A DNA stretch of 64,000 nt from Bacteroidota bacterium (GTDB lineage: Bacteria > Bacteroidota > Bacteroidia > UKL13-3), in NCBI GenBank assembly GCA_947464275.1, contig CANHVU010000005.1, positions 62,001 through 126,000 of the forward strand, read 5' to 3'. Below, one piece after another: positions 41,952 through 51,337 of this stretch. How positions within the stretch are numbered: position 1 is the stretch's first letter; every line of letters starts with the position of its first letter. A program made the translations under genes and the position numbers. The notes beneath the pieces are model-generated. The model saw only the letters and a program-made list of their open reading frames with translations, made no database searches and was not told where the DNA came from.

Positions 41952-44506
41952 GTTATCAATCCGTGGTTAGATTTAACAGAAAGAAAATAAACGCCAGCAT
42001 CTAAATTACTGATATCAAATTTCATTTCATTGTCATTTGTTTTGTTAAGAATAAAACTTACTTTTTTTCCATTTATATCTGTTAATTGATAAGTGCAATC
42101 AATTAAATCAAATGATGAATTAACAGTGAAATTACCTTTATTCGGATTAGGAAATACTTCAATACTTTGACTGCTCAAAACTTCATTATTTGAAACCGAA
42201 AGTTCAGAAGGTATTTTAAAGCCTGCCGTACCATCAGTTCTAGAACTTGATAAACCTTGTTTTGCATCGGCACCCATTCCTCTTCGTGCAAATGCTTTCC
42301 AAAGTAGTAATTTATTTGCCCCACCATTTAATAAAGAATCAGCTAAAATTAATGCATCGCGTGAATCCATAAAACCTGGATTACATGGTTGAAGCTTTAA
42401 ACCCATAACCACCAATTCCATTGCTTTATTATTGCCTCCTTTACCAGTATAAACATTTTCATCAAAACCATACTTATCAATCATATCTAGGTAAATATCG
42501 TACAAAGCACTGCACCAAACAAAACCTACACCATGTGGAATCGATAATGTTTTGATATTATTATAATTTACAGGATTTACAGCCATATTCCTGCTGTATT
42601 TATAGGGTCTAATACCGATTCCTAAAGTATCTTGACCAATTAAATGAGTACCAATCCCTCTTCCAATAAGCGTTGTTTCGTATGGCTTAGAAGTTAGTGC
42701 CAATCCAAAAAAATCACTCCACCCCTCGCCTGCTTGTTCTTGATTAGATAAGCAAGATGAATTGGCTGCTCCTCCTGTTAATCTAATTGAAATACCATGT
42801 CCATATTCATGAGCAATTACTCCATTGTCAAAATCGCTATCATAAGTTCTATTGGCGGCATTAAATATGGACGAATCATACATGCTTATTTCAACAGTTT
42901 CAGTGGCAATTGCATTTTTAAAAATTGTACCATTTGAAGAACTTATCATAACAGAAGGGATATTTATTCCTGTTCCAGCACCAGTCATTGCGATAGCCGA
43001 ATTTGAGGTATTAATCATTACTACACCAATTGCGCCTGCTTCTTGGGCAAATAGTACTTTTGTTTGATAAGTACAACCTGTTCCACCCCTTGTAATCACT
43101 GCAATGTTCCCCCTAACAGAGTCGGCATTTACCAAAGAGGCACAACCTAAATTACCATTGTTATTGGTGGTTCCATCATTTACTAAAACCATTTTAGCAG
43201 TAATTGGATAAACGGATAATCTAGGACCAAAAGATGCAGTAATTGCTGCATACTTATTAGCTATGGAAGAAGGTTCATTTACTTGTAAAATATTTGTAGC
43301 ACTTGATGCTGTTCCTCCCCATAAATACATTTGCATTCTAGGATTTGTACCATCAACTGGTGCTGCAAAATTAGCATTATCGGTGCCACTTCCATCTTGC
43401 GCTTCAGCATAAACAAAATCTTTTCCTAATCCTAAATTTGAATAATTTTTAGACTGAAAATTGCCACTTTCTTCATCAAAACCATAATGATAAAAAACAT
43501 CGTGCATGGTATTGTTCCAAAAGAATAAATTGGTAATGGCTGCGTTTAAATTAGGTCTGGGACCAGCATCTAATCCATATGGAAAATCAAATAATAAATC
43601 CGTTCCACCATCAGGCGAGTACGCAGTTGTTGTTGAATTATTAGCTAATGTATCTTCTTTTGCCCAAACATTATTTCCTCTTGTAATCGAAAATTCGGGT
43701 CCTTCAACTGCATTGGTATCATGCCATCCGTAAGGAGAGGCACTTAAATCATTGGCATCCGAAACCAATTGTCTATCACCACGAGCAGGACTTTCCATTG
43801 GTATTGGATAAACTTTATAAGTTCCTGTATTAGCTGCTTTGCCTAAATTATTATTATCATCAAATTCAAAAAAATAAGGCTTATTTATTTTTGAAGAAGT
43901 AATATTTTCTGCACTACATTTAGTTGTATAATTGTTTTTTTCGATAACTAAACCTGTGTTTGCATCAATAATTATGTTCAACCAATCAGCAGTTTCATCG
44001 TTTAAAACATCAACTTGCCAAGCTGCTACAAGAGAACCATTTTTTTCGTAATAAATTGGTTTACCTACAATTGCCTCACTAGAAAGACCTTTATCCTCTA
44101 TTTTAAACGCAACGTTATCATTTAACGTAACTTTATTTAACGCTTTTTTTACAATACTTGCGGTATTTAAAGCAATGCTTAAAGCTTCATTAGCACCTAT
44201 TTTTTTACTATTTTCAACCAAATTGGTAGTTTTAATACCAATATTTTGTTTAACTAAATTTCCGTTTTTATCAATATGAACGCTGCTTTGCGAGTTAAAA
44301 ACCTCAACCCCATTTATCATTTGCTTAAAGTAAATGTGGGTAATTCCTGTTTTTTTATCTTTATGAGAACTATTGATTGAAATTTCCTCGGTTTTCAAAT
44401 CATTAAAACCAACTCCGTTTAATAACTGTGTTAACTGTAAATTACTTACTTGAGCGTTTGAAACCACCCAAAAACCTAAAACAATAATTGTAAAAAATCT
44501 CTTCAT
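41930..44506 (-). CDS. M36 (fungalysin) metalloprotease with PA and T9SS domains
   Basis: An 858-residue secreted peptidase with signal peptide about 1-18 (ITVLGFWVVSNAQ-like). A FTP/propeptide region (about 45-195) is followed by the M36 catalytic part, into which a PA domain (about 425-540) is inserted. Zinc site HEYGH is at 566-570, and the glutamate ligand is in GEGWSDFFGLAL. A T9SS sorting domain closes it (IEVFPNPNKGNF, LTDINGKKVSF, LDAGVYFLSV). It probably degrades protein outside the cell. ATG 44506 is the signal-peptide start; the frame from 44527 is longer by seven residues. Confidence 0.93.
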   Translation of the reverse strand: MKRFFTIIVLGFWVVSNAQVSNLQLTQLLNGVGFNDLKTEEISINSSHKDKKTGITHIYFKQMINGVEVFNSQSSVHIDKNGNLVKQNIGIKTTNLVENSKKIGANEALSIALNTASIVKKALNKVTLNDNVAFKIEDKGLSSEAIVGKPIYYEKNGSLVAAWQVDVLNDETADWLNIIIDANTGLVIEKNNYTTKCSAENITSSKINKPYFFEFDDNNNLGKAANTGTYKVYPIPMESPARGDRQLVSDANDLSASPYGWHDTNAVEGPEFSITRGNNVWAKEDTLANNSTTTAYSPDGGTDLLFDFPYGLDAGPRPNLNAAITNLFFWNNTMHDVFYHYGFDEESGNFQSKNYSNLGLGKDFVYAEAQDGSGTDNANFAAPVDGTNPRMQMYLWGGTASSATNILQVNEPSSIANKYAAITASFGPRLSVYPITAKMVLVNDGTTNNNGNLGCASLVNADSVRGNIAVITRGGTGCTYQTKVLFAQEAGAIGVVMINTSNSAIAMTGAGTGINIPSVMISSSNGTIFKNAIATETVEISMYDSSIFNAANRTYDSDFDNGVIAHEYGHGISIRLTGGAANSSCLSNQEQAGEGWSDFFGLALTSKPYETTLIGRGIGTHLIGQDTLGIGIRPYKYSRNMAVNPVNYNNIKTLSIPHGVGFVWCSALYDIYLDMIDKYGFDENVYTGKGGNNKAMELVVMGLKLQPCNPGFMDSRDALILADSLLNGGANKLLLWKAFARRGMGADAKQGLSSSRTDGTAGFKIPSELSVSNNEVLSSQSIEVFPNPNKGNFTVNSSFDLIDCTYQLTDINGKKVSFILNKTNDNEMKFDISNLDAGVYFLSVKSNHGLITKKVIVY

Positions 44507-44524
44507 TTGATAAATATATATAAC

Positions 44525-44553
44525 CAAATATATAATAAGTTTTTAAAAAACAA
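44525..44553 (-). promoter_or_regulatory. Promoter of the M36 metalloprotease gene
   Basis: On the minus strand TTG (44553-44551), an 18-bp gap, then TATATTTG (44532-44525), matching the TAnnTTTG -7 box. It ends 18 bp before the ATG at 44506. Confidence 0.6.
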
Positions 44554-44622
44554 TAGCTTAACTATAATCAATTGTAGATTGCATATTTAAAAGTTAATTT
44601 GCAACACTATTTTTAAATATAA

Positions 44623-45627
44623 ATGACAAAGGAAATTGTAGTAAGCGGAATAAGACCAACAGGTAATTTACATCTTGGAAATTATATGGGTGCTGTAAAA
44701 AATTTTATAAAAATGCAGCACGATTATAATTGCTATTTTTTTATTGCAGATTATCATTCATTAACCACACACCCAAACCCTGTTGATTTACACCAAAATG
44801 TAAAACAAGTTTTAGCCGAATACATTGCCTGCGGAATAGACCCAGAAGCAAGTACCATTTACATTCAAAGCGATTTACCTGAAATAGCTGAATTGTATTT
44901 ACTTTTAAATATGCATGCATACAAAGGGGAATTAGAGCGCGTTACATCGTTTAAAGAAAAAGCAAAATCGCACCCCGATAATATTAATGCTGGCTTGTTA
45001 ACTTACCCTGTTTTAATGGCTGCTGATATATTAATACATAGAGCGGTAAAAGTTCCGGTTGGTAAAGACCAAGAGCAACATTTAGAAATGGCAAGAACTT
45101 TTGGCAACCGCTTTAATAGAATTTATAACAACGCACTTTTTCCTGAACCACAAGCATTTAATTATGGCAATCAATTGGTAAAAGTACCTGGTTTACAAGG
45201 TGGTGGAAAAATGAGTAAAAGCGATGGAGACAGCACCGTTATTAATTTAAACGATGAAGATACAGTAGTTAGAAAAAAAATAATGAAAGCTGTGAGTGAT
45301 GTAGCTCCAACTGAACCAAACTCCACTCCTAGCCAAGCTGTTCAAAATTTATTTGATTTAATGCAATTAGTTTCAACACCTGATGTGATTGCACATTATA
45401 AAAACACCTTTGCCGATTGCAGCATTCGTTATGGCGATATGAAAAAACAATTAGCAGAAGACATGGCCAATTTTATTGCCCCTATAAAACAAAAAATAGA
45501 TGATATAAAAGGCAATGATGAAATGCTTGGAAAAATAGCCAAACTTGGCGCTGAAAAGGCAAGAGAAAGTGCTTCAGCAACTGTAAGCGAAGCTAGAAAA
45601 ATGATTGGTTTTAAACGCTTTTATTAG
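44623..45627 (+). CDS. trpS: Tryptophanyl-tRNA synthetase
   Basis: A 334-residue class I aminoacyl-tRNA synthetase charging tRNA-Trp. The HIGH-like motif is HLGN (17-20), the KMSKS loop is 196-200, and the Trp pocket residues sit in GIRPTGNLHLGNYMGAV and LTYPVLMAADILIH. LQGGGKMSKSDG and VPVGKDQEQHLE are typical TrpS features. ribF starts seven bases after it. Confidence 0.97.
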   Translation: MTKEIVVSGIRPTGNLHLGNYMGAVKNFIKMQHDYNCYFFIADYHSLTTHPNPVDLHQNVKQVLAEYIACGIDPEASTIYIQSDLPEIAELYLLLNMHAYKGELERVTSFKEKAKSHPDNINAGLLTYPVLMAADILIHRAVKVPVGKDQEQHLEMARTFGNRFNRIYNNALFPEPQAFNYGNQLVKVPGLQGGGKMSKSDGDSTVINLNDEDTVVRKKIMKAVSDVAPTEPNSTPSQAVQNLFDLMQLVSTPDVIAHYKNTFADCSIRYGDMKKQLAEDMANFIAPIKQKIDDIKGNDEMLGKIAKLGAEKARESASATVSEARKMIGFKRFY

Positions 45628-45634
45628 TCAAAAT

Positions 45635-46567
45635 ATGCAAGTACATTTTGATATTAATTCACTTCCTGCTATTAAAAATGCCATTGTTAGCCAAGGTACT
45701 TTTGATGGTGTGCATTTGGCCCACAAAAAAATAATTGAACGTTTAAAGCAAATTGCTTCTATAAAAGATGGTGAAACGGTTTTGATTACCTTTGAGCCAC
45801 ATCCGCGCATGGTGCTTTTTCCTGACGACCACGGTTTGCAACTGTTAAGTACCTTAAACGAAAAAATTCATTTATTGGAAAAAGCTGGAATTGACCATTT
45901 GATTATTTTGCCTTTTACAAAAGAATTTTCGCGCCAAACTTCCGAACAATTTATCAGAACCATATTGGTAAATAAAATAAAAACCAATACTTTGGTAATA
46001 GGTTATGACCATCGTTTTGGAAAAAACCGAGAAGGTTCGTTTGAGCATTTAAAAGAATCTTCATCGCTTTATGGTTTTGAGGTGGAAGAAATTCCAGAAC
46101 AAGATATTGATGAAATAGCAGTGAGTTCAACTAAAATACGTAATGCCTTATTGAACAACGATATTCAAACTGCACAAAAATATTTAGGAAACAGTTATAG
46201 CTTAGAAGGAAAAGTAGTAAAAGGCAAACAATTAGGCCGCACTATTGGCTACCCAACTGCCAATATTGAAGTAGAAAATAGTTTTAAATTAATACCTCAA
46301 GATGGAGTTTACGCAGTGTGGGTTTGGTACAATAAAGCAAGATTTGGTGGCATGTTAAATATTGGCAATAACCCAACCGTAGAAGGAAAAGGCCGCAGCA
46401 TTGAAGTTAATATTTTTGATTTTGAAAAGGAAATTTATACCGAAATGCTAAAAATTGAATTTGTAAGCAAGCTGCGCAATGAAGAAAAATTTAATGGATT
46501 AGATGCTTTAAAAGCGCAATTGCATTTAGACAAACAAAATGCTTTGGCAATTTTGAATAAAGCGTAA
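45635..46567 (+). CDS. ribF: Bifunctional riboflavin kinase / FAD synthetase
   Basis: A 310-residue RibF making FMN and FAD. The nucleotidylyltransferase half (about 1-170) has FDGVHLAHKKIIERLK, TFEPHPRMVLFP and LVIGYDHRFGKNREG. The riboflavin kinase half (about 180-310) has GRTIGYPTANI, DGVYAVWVWY, MLNIGNNPTV and VNIFDFEKEIY. ATG 45635 sits seven bases after trpS; the frame from TTG 45605 would add ten residues overlapping trpS. Confidence 0.95.
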   Translation: MQVHFDINSLPAIKNAIVSQGTFDGVHLAHKKIIERLKQIASIKDGETVLITFEPHPRMVLFPDDHGLQLLSTLNEKIHLLEKAGIDHLIILPFTKEFSRQTSEQFIRTILVNKIKTNTLVIGYDHRFGKNREGSFEHLKESSSLYGFEVEEIPEQDIDEIAVSSTKIRNALLNNDIQTAQKYLGNSYSLEGKVVKGKQLGRTIGYPTANIEVENSFKLIPQDGVYAVWVWYNKARFGGMLNIGNNPTVEGKGRSIEVNIFDFEKEIYTEMLKIEFVSKLRNEEKFNGLDALKAQLHLDKQNALAILNKA

Positions 46568-46581
46568 TATAAATAAATTTG
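46552..46581 (+). promoter_or_regulatory. Promoter of pyrR, overlapping the end of ribF
   Basis: TTTG (46552-46555), an 18-bp gap and TAAATTTG (46574-46581) match the Bacteroidota promoter. After it come two small hairpins, GGTAA...TTACC and AAACCA-ATAAAA-TGGTTT (46619-46636), before the pyrR ATG. Confidence 0.55.
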
Positions 46582-46642
46582 TACAGTTTAATCGGTAAAC
46601 AAAATTACCATAAATAAAAACCAATAAAATGGTTTAAAGCCA

Positions 46643-47182
46643 ATGAATAGTAAAACCATACTCGAAAAAAAACAATTTAGTATTGTAATTGATAGGCTTT
46701 GTTATGAGCTTATCGAAAAACATGGCTCGTTTGAAAACACAGCTATTATTGGTCTTCAGCCCAGAGGAACTTATTTGGCACGCAGAATTTTAAAGCGACT
46801 GATTGACATTACACAAAATCAAAATTTGCTTTATGGTGAGTTAGATATTTCATTTTACAGAGATGATTTTAGGCGTGGAAAGGAACAAATAGTTCCCAAT
46901 GCAATGAAAATAAACTTTACCGTTGAAAACAAAAAGGTGGTTTTGATTGACGATGTGCTTTACACAGGGCGCAGTATTCGATCGGCTTTAGATGCTTTGG
47001 TGGATTTTGGGCGACCAGAAAAAGTGGAACTAATGGTGTTAATTGACAGGCGTTTTAGTCGACATTTGCCTATTCAGCCTGATTATACTGGCATTACTGT
47101 AGATACAAGAGCCAACGATAAAGTAAAAGTGGAATGGAAAGAAAATAGTAAAGCCGATATAGCATTGATAGTAAGTAGTTAA
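46643..47182 (+). CDS. pyrR: PyrR regulator / uracil phosphoribosyltransferase
   Basis: A 179-residue PyrR with the PRPP motif VVLIDDVLYTGRSIRSAL and IIGLQPRGTYLARRI, LDISFYRDD and DRRFSRHLPIQPDYTG. In Firmicutes PyrR binds leader RNA to control pyr genes; here it precedes pyrB by 51 bp. I see no classical PyrR-binding loop in the 75-bp leader, so its RNA target is open; UPRT activity is the safer role. Confidence 0.93.
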   Translation: MNSKTILEKKQFSIVIDRLCYELIEKHGSFENTAIIGLQPRGTYLARRILKRLIDITQNQNLLYGELDISFYRDDFRRGKEQIVPNAMKINFTVENKKVVLIDDVLYTGRSIRSALDALVDFGRPEKVELMVLIDRRFSRHLPIQPDYTGITVDTRANDKVKVEWKENSKADIALIVSS

Positions 47183-47233
47183 AAAAACAGTTTTTAAACG
47201 CTGCATTTCAATCCAATTTTAGCAATTAATTAA

Positions 47234-48157
47234 ATGAAAAAATTTACACAAAAACATTTACTAGGTATAAAAGACATTACCCAAGAAGATATAGAACTTA
47301 TTTTTGAAACAGCCGATGGTTTTAAAACCGTTATCAATAGGCCCATTAAAAAAGTTCCTTCCTTGCGCGATGTTACCATTGCCAATATTTTCTTTGAAAA
47401 TTCTACCCGCACACGCATTTCGTTCGAATTAGCACAAAAACGTTTGAGTGCCGATACTGTTAACTTCTCAGCTTCTTCATCATCGGTTTCAAAAGGTGAA
47501 ACTTTGATTGATACGGTTAACAATATTTTAGCCATGAAGGTAGATATGGTGGTAATGCGCCATCCTGCACCAGGAGCTGCCATGTTTTTATCAAAACACA
47601 TCAATGCCAATATTATTAACGCAGGCGATGGAACGCACGAACACCCAACTCAAGCCTTATTAGATGCCTTTTCAATAAGGGAAAAACTAGGAAGCGTAGC
47701 TGGTAAAAAAGTGGTGATAGTGGGAGATATTTTACATTCACGTGTGGCTATTTCAAATATATTTTGCTTAAAAAAATTAGGTGCTGAAGTAATGGTTTGC
47801 GGTCCAAGTACTTTAATTCCAAAACACATAGAAAGCCTTGGCGTAAAAGTTGAAACTAATTTGATGAAAGCCTTAAATTGGTGCGATGTGGCCAATATGC
47901 TACGCATTCAATTAGAACGTCAAGATATAAAATATTTCCCATCATTGCGCGAGTACAGCATGTTGTATGGTTTAGATAAACAACGCCTTGATTCGTTAAA
48001 CAAAGAAATTGTGATTATGCACCCAGGACCAATAAACCGTGGAGTAGAAATAACAAGCGATGTAGCCGATAGCAAACATGCTATTATTTTAGATCAAGTG
48101 GAAAATGGAGTAGCTATTAGAATGGCGGTAATGTATTTATTAGCTAGTGAGCAATAG
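47234..48157 (+). CDS. pyrB: Aspartate carbamoyltransferase catalytic subunit
   Basis: A 307-residue ATCase catalytic chain, the second step of pyrimidine synthesis. The carbamoyl-phosphate motif is ENSTRTRISFELA, with MRHPAPGAAMFLS, GDGTHEHPTQALLDAF and the C-terminal HPGPINRGVEI. No pyrI regulatory gene follows. It is in an apparent operon with pyrR. Confidence 0.97.
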   Translation: MKKFTQKHLLGIKDITQEDIELIFETADGFKTVINRPIKKVPSLRDVTIANIFFENSTRTRISFELAQKRLSADTVNFSASSSSVSKGETLIDTVNNILAMKVDMVVMRHPAPGAAMFLSKHINANIINAGDGTHEHPTQALLDAFSIREKLGSVAGKKVVIVGDILHSRVAISNIFCLKKLGAEVMVCGPSTLIPKHIESLGVKVETNLMKALNWCDVANMLRIQLERQDIKYFPSLREYSMLYGLDKQRLDSLNKEIVIMHPGPINRGVEITSDVADSKHAIILDQVENGVAIRMAVMYLLASEQ

Positions 48158-48185
48158 GTAATTTATTAAAAACTGTTTCGAAATA

Positions 48186-48632
48186 TTATAATTCTTTTGA
48201 TTTAATTTTTTCATTTAAAGCGTCCATTGCCGACTTCCAATTTTTCTGCTTTAAATTTAACAATTGACTTATTAACTCTATTTCACTAAAGTACATGTTA
48301 AATGCTTTAGTTATATCTAAATAGGTTCTGCCATTTCTGACTATAATATCATCAGTTGCAATTGCATCCTCCAATGATAAATTTGAATTCAAATGTTCGC
48401 TTATTGGTTTAACTACTAACATTTCACCCCTACCCAATACAAACCAATCAAGGTTAATTTCACTAAATGCTTTTAGTAAATTTCGCTGAGTACCAGGACC
48501 TACCTTGTTTTCACCTGACTCTATTTTAGAAATCGTAATTTTACTCATGCCAATTCTTTGTGCAAAATCATTTTGTGATAACTGAAAATGGTTCCTAACT
48601 TCTTTAAACCTATCTTCTTTACTTTTTTTCAT
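48186..48632 (-). CDS. XRE-family transcriptional regulator
   Basis: A 148-residue regulator with an N-terminal helix-turn-helix (about 9-65): RNHFQLSQNDFAQRIGMSKITISKIESGE, then INLDWFVLGRGEML, a stretch common to Bacteroidota Xre proteins. The C-terminus ends in a coiled helix (NMYFSEIELISQLLNLKQKN), likely for oligomerisation; there is no protease-type LexA domain. It is convergent with pyrB. A palindrome 23 bp before its start may be its own operator. Confidence 0.9.
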   Translation of the reverse strand: MKKSKEDRFKEVRNHFQLSQNDFAQRIGMSKITISKIESGENKVGPGTQRNLLKAFSEINLDWFVLGRGEMLVVKPISEHLNSNLSLEDAIATDDIIVRNGRTYLDITKAFNMYFSEIELISQLLNLKQKNWKSAMDALNEKIKSKEL

Positions 48633-48654
48633 AATATATATTAATTGATAAAAA

Positions 48655-48671
48655 GAATATTTTAAATATTC
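48655..48671. promoter_or_regulatory. Operator-like inverted repeat GAATATT-TTA-AATATTC
   Basis: A perfect 7-bp inverted repeat with a 3-bp spacer, 23 bp upstream of the XRE regulator ATG. Its position suggests autoregulation. The rest of the 374-bp gap to 49006 is AT-rich with no other clear signal except the open frame of the T9SS remnant. Confidence 0.4.
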
Positions 48672-48956
48672 AAATTAATAAACAATATTATGATTAGATG
48701 TGGTAAAATACAAGGTAATTATAATATTGTATAATTTATATGTTAAATATTATAACTATTTCAAAACGCCAAATAACATAAATACTAGTCAAATCAAATT
48801 AAACCATTTGGTTTCATCAAATTTGAAAGTTTAAGTTCTGTCTTATTAATATCTACTTTTTGTGCCCTATTTGGATTATTTAAATTCTAATATTAAAGTT
48901 TATTGTAATAAATAAAGTTAATAACAGCATCATTCCCAATCCAAGTTTTGGATGTT

Positions 48957-49282
48957 ATGAAACTTCTGTTTTTAACTATTTTATCCAACAAAAACAAAAT
49001 AAACAATTGGTAAATATTTCAACCCATCCTAATCCAATCAACGAAAATGACCTATTAAGTCTTGTAGTTAATATTGAAACAACTAACCCTAAATCAAACT
49101 ATATACTTACATTAACCGATATGATGGGTAAAACATTTTCTTATAAATTATCAAATATCGATGGTACTAATCAGTATAAGCTAAATACAGAAGCACTACA
49201 ATTCATTTCAAGAGGTATATACTTTGGAGTAATTAAACATGAGAATGAAAATATTGGAACAATAAAACTAATGCTTAATTAA
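48957..49282 (+). pseudogene. Orphan T9SS sorting domain, probable gene remnant
   Basis: Residues HPNPINENDLLSL, LTDMMGKTFSY, ISRGIYFGVI and the last KLMLN form a T9SS type A sorting domain with no cargo. The frame is open from 48884 but offers only a TTG start (49007, 91 residues) and no signal peptide. A signal-like start (MKLLFLTILS, ATG 48957) lies just upstream in another frame and stops at TGG-TAA. It is most likely the 3' end of a decayed secreted-protein gene. A terminator follows, so it may still be transcribed. Confidence 0.65.
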
Positions 49283-49294
49283 ATAAATAACAGC

Positions 49295-49332
49295 AAAAAA
49301 GGCCGTTAAACAATTATTTAACGGCCTTTTTT
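49295..49332. terminator. Bidirectional terminator with GGCCGTTAAA stem
   Basis: AAAAAAGGCCGTTAAA (49295-49310) pairs with TTTAACGGCCTTTTTT (49317-49332), a perfect 16-bp stem with a 6-nt loop. It serves both the T9SS remnant (+) and the GT2 gene (-). Confidence 0.93.
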
Positions 49333-49348
49333 ATTACATAGGTATCAA

Positions 49349-50527
49349 CTATTTTTTATCCTTAGCATGATGAGGAGTAGCTATAAATGCCCTATTAGCA
49401 CCTTTAAGTTTAGTTAAGCTTTTTAATAAAGTAACAAACACAATTGGTAATTTTTGAATAGCCGAGAAATACTCAGCTTTATAAAAACGTTTTGGCAAGC
49501 CCAATGATGCAGCTAATATTACAGCTACAAAATTAGCTACACAAATCCCTAAAAGTGACTTATAAAAGAAAAATGACAAAATAGGTAACAAGAATGAAAA
49601 ACCAAGCACCAAAACTTTAGGCATTAATAATAATTGTAATGTTTTATTGAAATAATTTAAATTACTATTGGTAAATAAACTGATAAATGATTTTAATAAA
49701 TTTTTACGTAAGTAAAAAAATTGGGCTGAAAACCAACGTGTGCGCTGTTTATTTAAATCGTCAATATAACGAGTCTTTTCATCATAAACATCAATATCTG
49801 GAGTGTATTTAGTTTTAGTTTTCTTAAGCGCCATAATCAACTCCATTTCCTTATCGTAACCGCCTACTGCTCTAATTTTTAAAACCTCATCTACAAAAAA
49901 GTCTTTGCGTAAAGCAATTCCAGAGCCAATTAATGCAGTTTGCAATCCAATATTTACATGTCCTCTTCTAAAAATAGAATTATTTATTTCTTCACTAAAG
50001 GCATCTAAAATAGCAATTGGTGTATCTAAATTTTTAGCTGTTCTGTGTGTTTGAATTACTTGAACTTCACTGTCAATTTCATTGTTAAGTTTTCGCAAAT
50101 AATCTGCTTCCATTACATTATCAATATCCAATAATACAATAAAATCATAATCACCATTAACTATTAAGTCCTCAGTTTTGCGTACGCTATTTCCTTTAGT
50201 TGAATAAGGCAAATCAAAAGCCAATACCTTTATTGGTAATTTTTCTAATTGACTAACTGTTTCAGGTTGTAAATGATCACCAACTACTATAATATCATGC
50301 CTATCTTTGGGATAAGTTTGATTCAAATTTTCGGCTGCACTTTCTAATATAACATGGTCATTTTTGTAGGCAACTAATAATACTGCAAATTTGTTTTGAT
50401 AAGTATTCTCATTTGTGTTTTTGGCTTTATTAAACACTGAACATATAGCAAAGAATAATAAATAAAATACATTGAAGGCCATAAAGTAAACCAATAACGT
50501 AAATAAAATTTCTAGGGTGTAACTCAT
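49349..50527 (-). CDS. Membrane glycosyltransferase family 2 (paralogue of 61205-62410)
   Basis: A 392-residue GT2 with an N-terminal membrane helix (about 3-30), a GT-A domain (AVLLVAYKNDHVI, LLDIDNVMEADYL as the DxD-type site, QTHRTAKNLDTPIAILDAFSEEINNSIF, IGSGIALRKDFF, NKQRTRWFSAQFFY as the Q/R-x-R-W motif) and C-terminal membrane helices (about 300-365). Probably a polysaccharide synthase-type transferase. It resembles the GT2 at 61205 along its whole length. ATG 50527 is chosen. Confidence 0.9.
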   Translation of the reverse strand: MSYTLEILFTLLVYFMAFNVFYLLFFAICSVFNKAKNTNENTYQNKFAVLLVAYKNDHVILESAAENLNQTYPKDRHDIIVVGDHLQPETVSQLEKLPIKVLAFDLPYSTKGNSVRKTEDLIVNGDYDFIVLLDIDNVMEADYLRKLNNEIDSEVQVIQTHRTAKNLDTPIAILDAFSEEINNSIFRRGHVNIGLQTALIGSGIALRKDFFVDEVLKIRAVGGYDKEMELIMALKKTKTKYTPDIDVYDEKTRYIDDLNKQRTRWFSAQFFYLRKNLLKSFISLFTNSNLNYFNKTLQLLLMPKVLVLGFSFLLPILSFFFYKSLLGICVANFVAVILAASLGLPKRFYKAEYFSAIQKLPIVFVTLLKSLTKLKGANRAFIATPHHAKDKK

Positions 50528-50597
50528 AATTTTATAAATTAATAAATACAAATAAAGTATAATTTTTGACAAATAATAATAACATTATACACATTAT

Positions 50598-51323
50598 TTA
50601 TTGTGTAAAAACAACCGTTAGTGCTAAAAATACACCAACTAAAACAGCATATGTCTTATAAGTAGAAAAACGATGATGCTCAGATGATTCGAATAAAATG
50701 GTGGTTGAAATATGTAAAAAGGTACCTATTACAAATGCCATAAACTGACTAAAAATTTGATCTGATAAGGTATAATTTAAACTGTAGCTTAATATGGCTC
50801 CTGTTGGCGAAGCCAAACAATACACAATCATTAATACCAAAATTAACTTATTGTTTAACTTTAAACCCTTTAAAATTACCGCCAAGGCAAAAGCTGCAGG
50901 AAACTCATGCAGAGCTATCCCAACCAACATGCTATAACTGATGCTGGCATTACTCTGAAAAAAGGCACCCAAAGGTATTCCTTCTAAAAAAGTATGTAAA
51001 CACATACTGGCAATGATACCAAAAGGAATCACATGTTTTTTTACTACATCATGTAAATGAAAATGGCCATGTTCAATGCCTTTAGAATATTTTTCTAATA
51101 ATATTTGAAACCAAAAACCTGCTAAAATAAATACACCGGTGTACTTATTGGCATTTGAATATACTTCGGGCATAAGGCTTATAATGGTTATAGAAAATAA
51201 GTATGCCCCAGCAAATGATAATAATAGCTTTAATTTTTTCTCATCGTATTTGTTGGAGAATATGGCTGCTAGTGAACCCAAGAACGGAGATAAAAATAAA
51301 AGACCTAAGAATAAATAACCCAT
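50598..51323 (-). CDS. ZIP-family metal transporter
   Basis: A 241-residue inner-membrane protein with about eight helices. The metal motifs are HTFLEGIPLGAFF and HEFPAAFALAVIL in the central helices, with a His-rich cytoplasmic loop (HGHFHLHDVVKKH). It likely imports zinc or another divalent metal. It is in a row with PAP2 and the methyltransferase on the minus strand, with short gaps. Confidence 0.92.
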   Translation of the reverse strand: MGYLFLGLLFLSPFLGSLAAIFSNKYDEKKLKLLLSFAGAYLFSITIISLMPEVYSNANKYTGVFILAGFWFQILLEKYSKGIEHGHFHLHDVVKKHVIPFGIIASMCLHTFLEGIPLGAFFQSNASISYSMLVGIALHEFPAAFALAVILKGLKLNNKLILVLMIVYCLASPTGAILSYSLNYTLSDQIFSQFMAFVIGTFLHISTTILFESSEHHRFSTYKTYAVLVGVFLALTVVFTQ

Positions 51324-51337
51324 TTTGAAAATAATAC

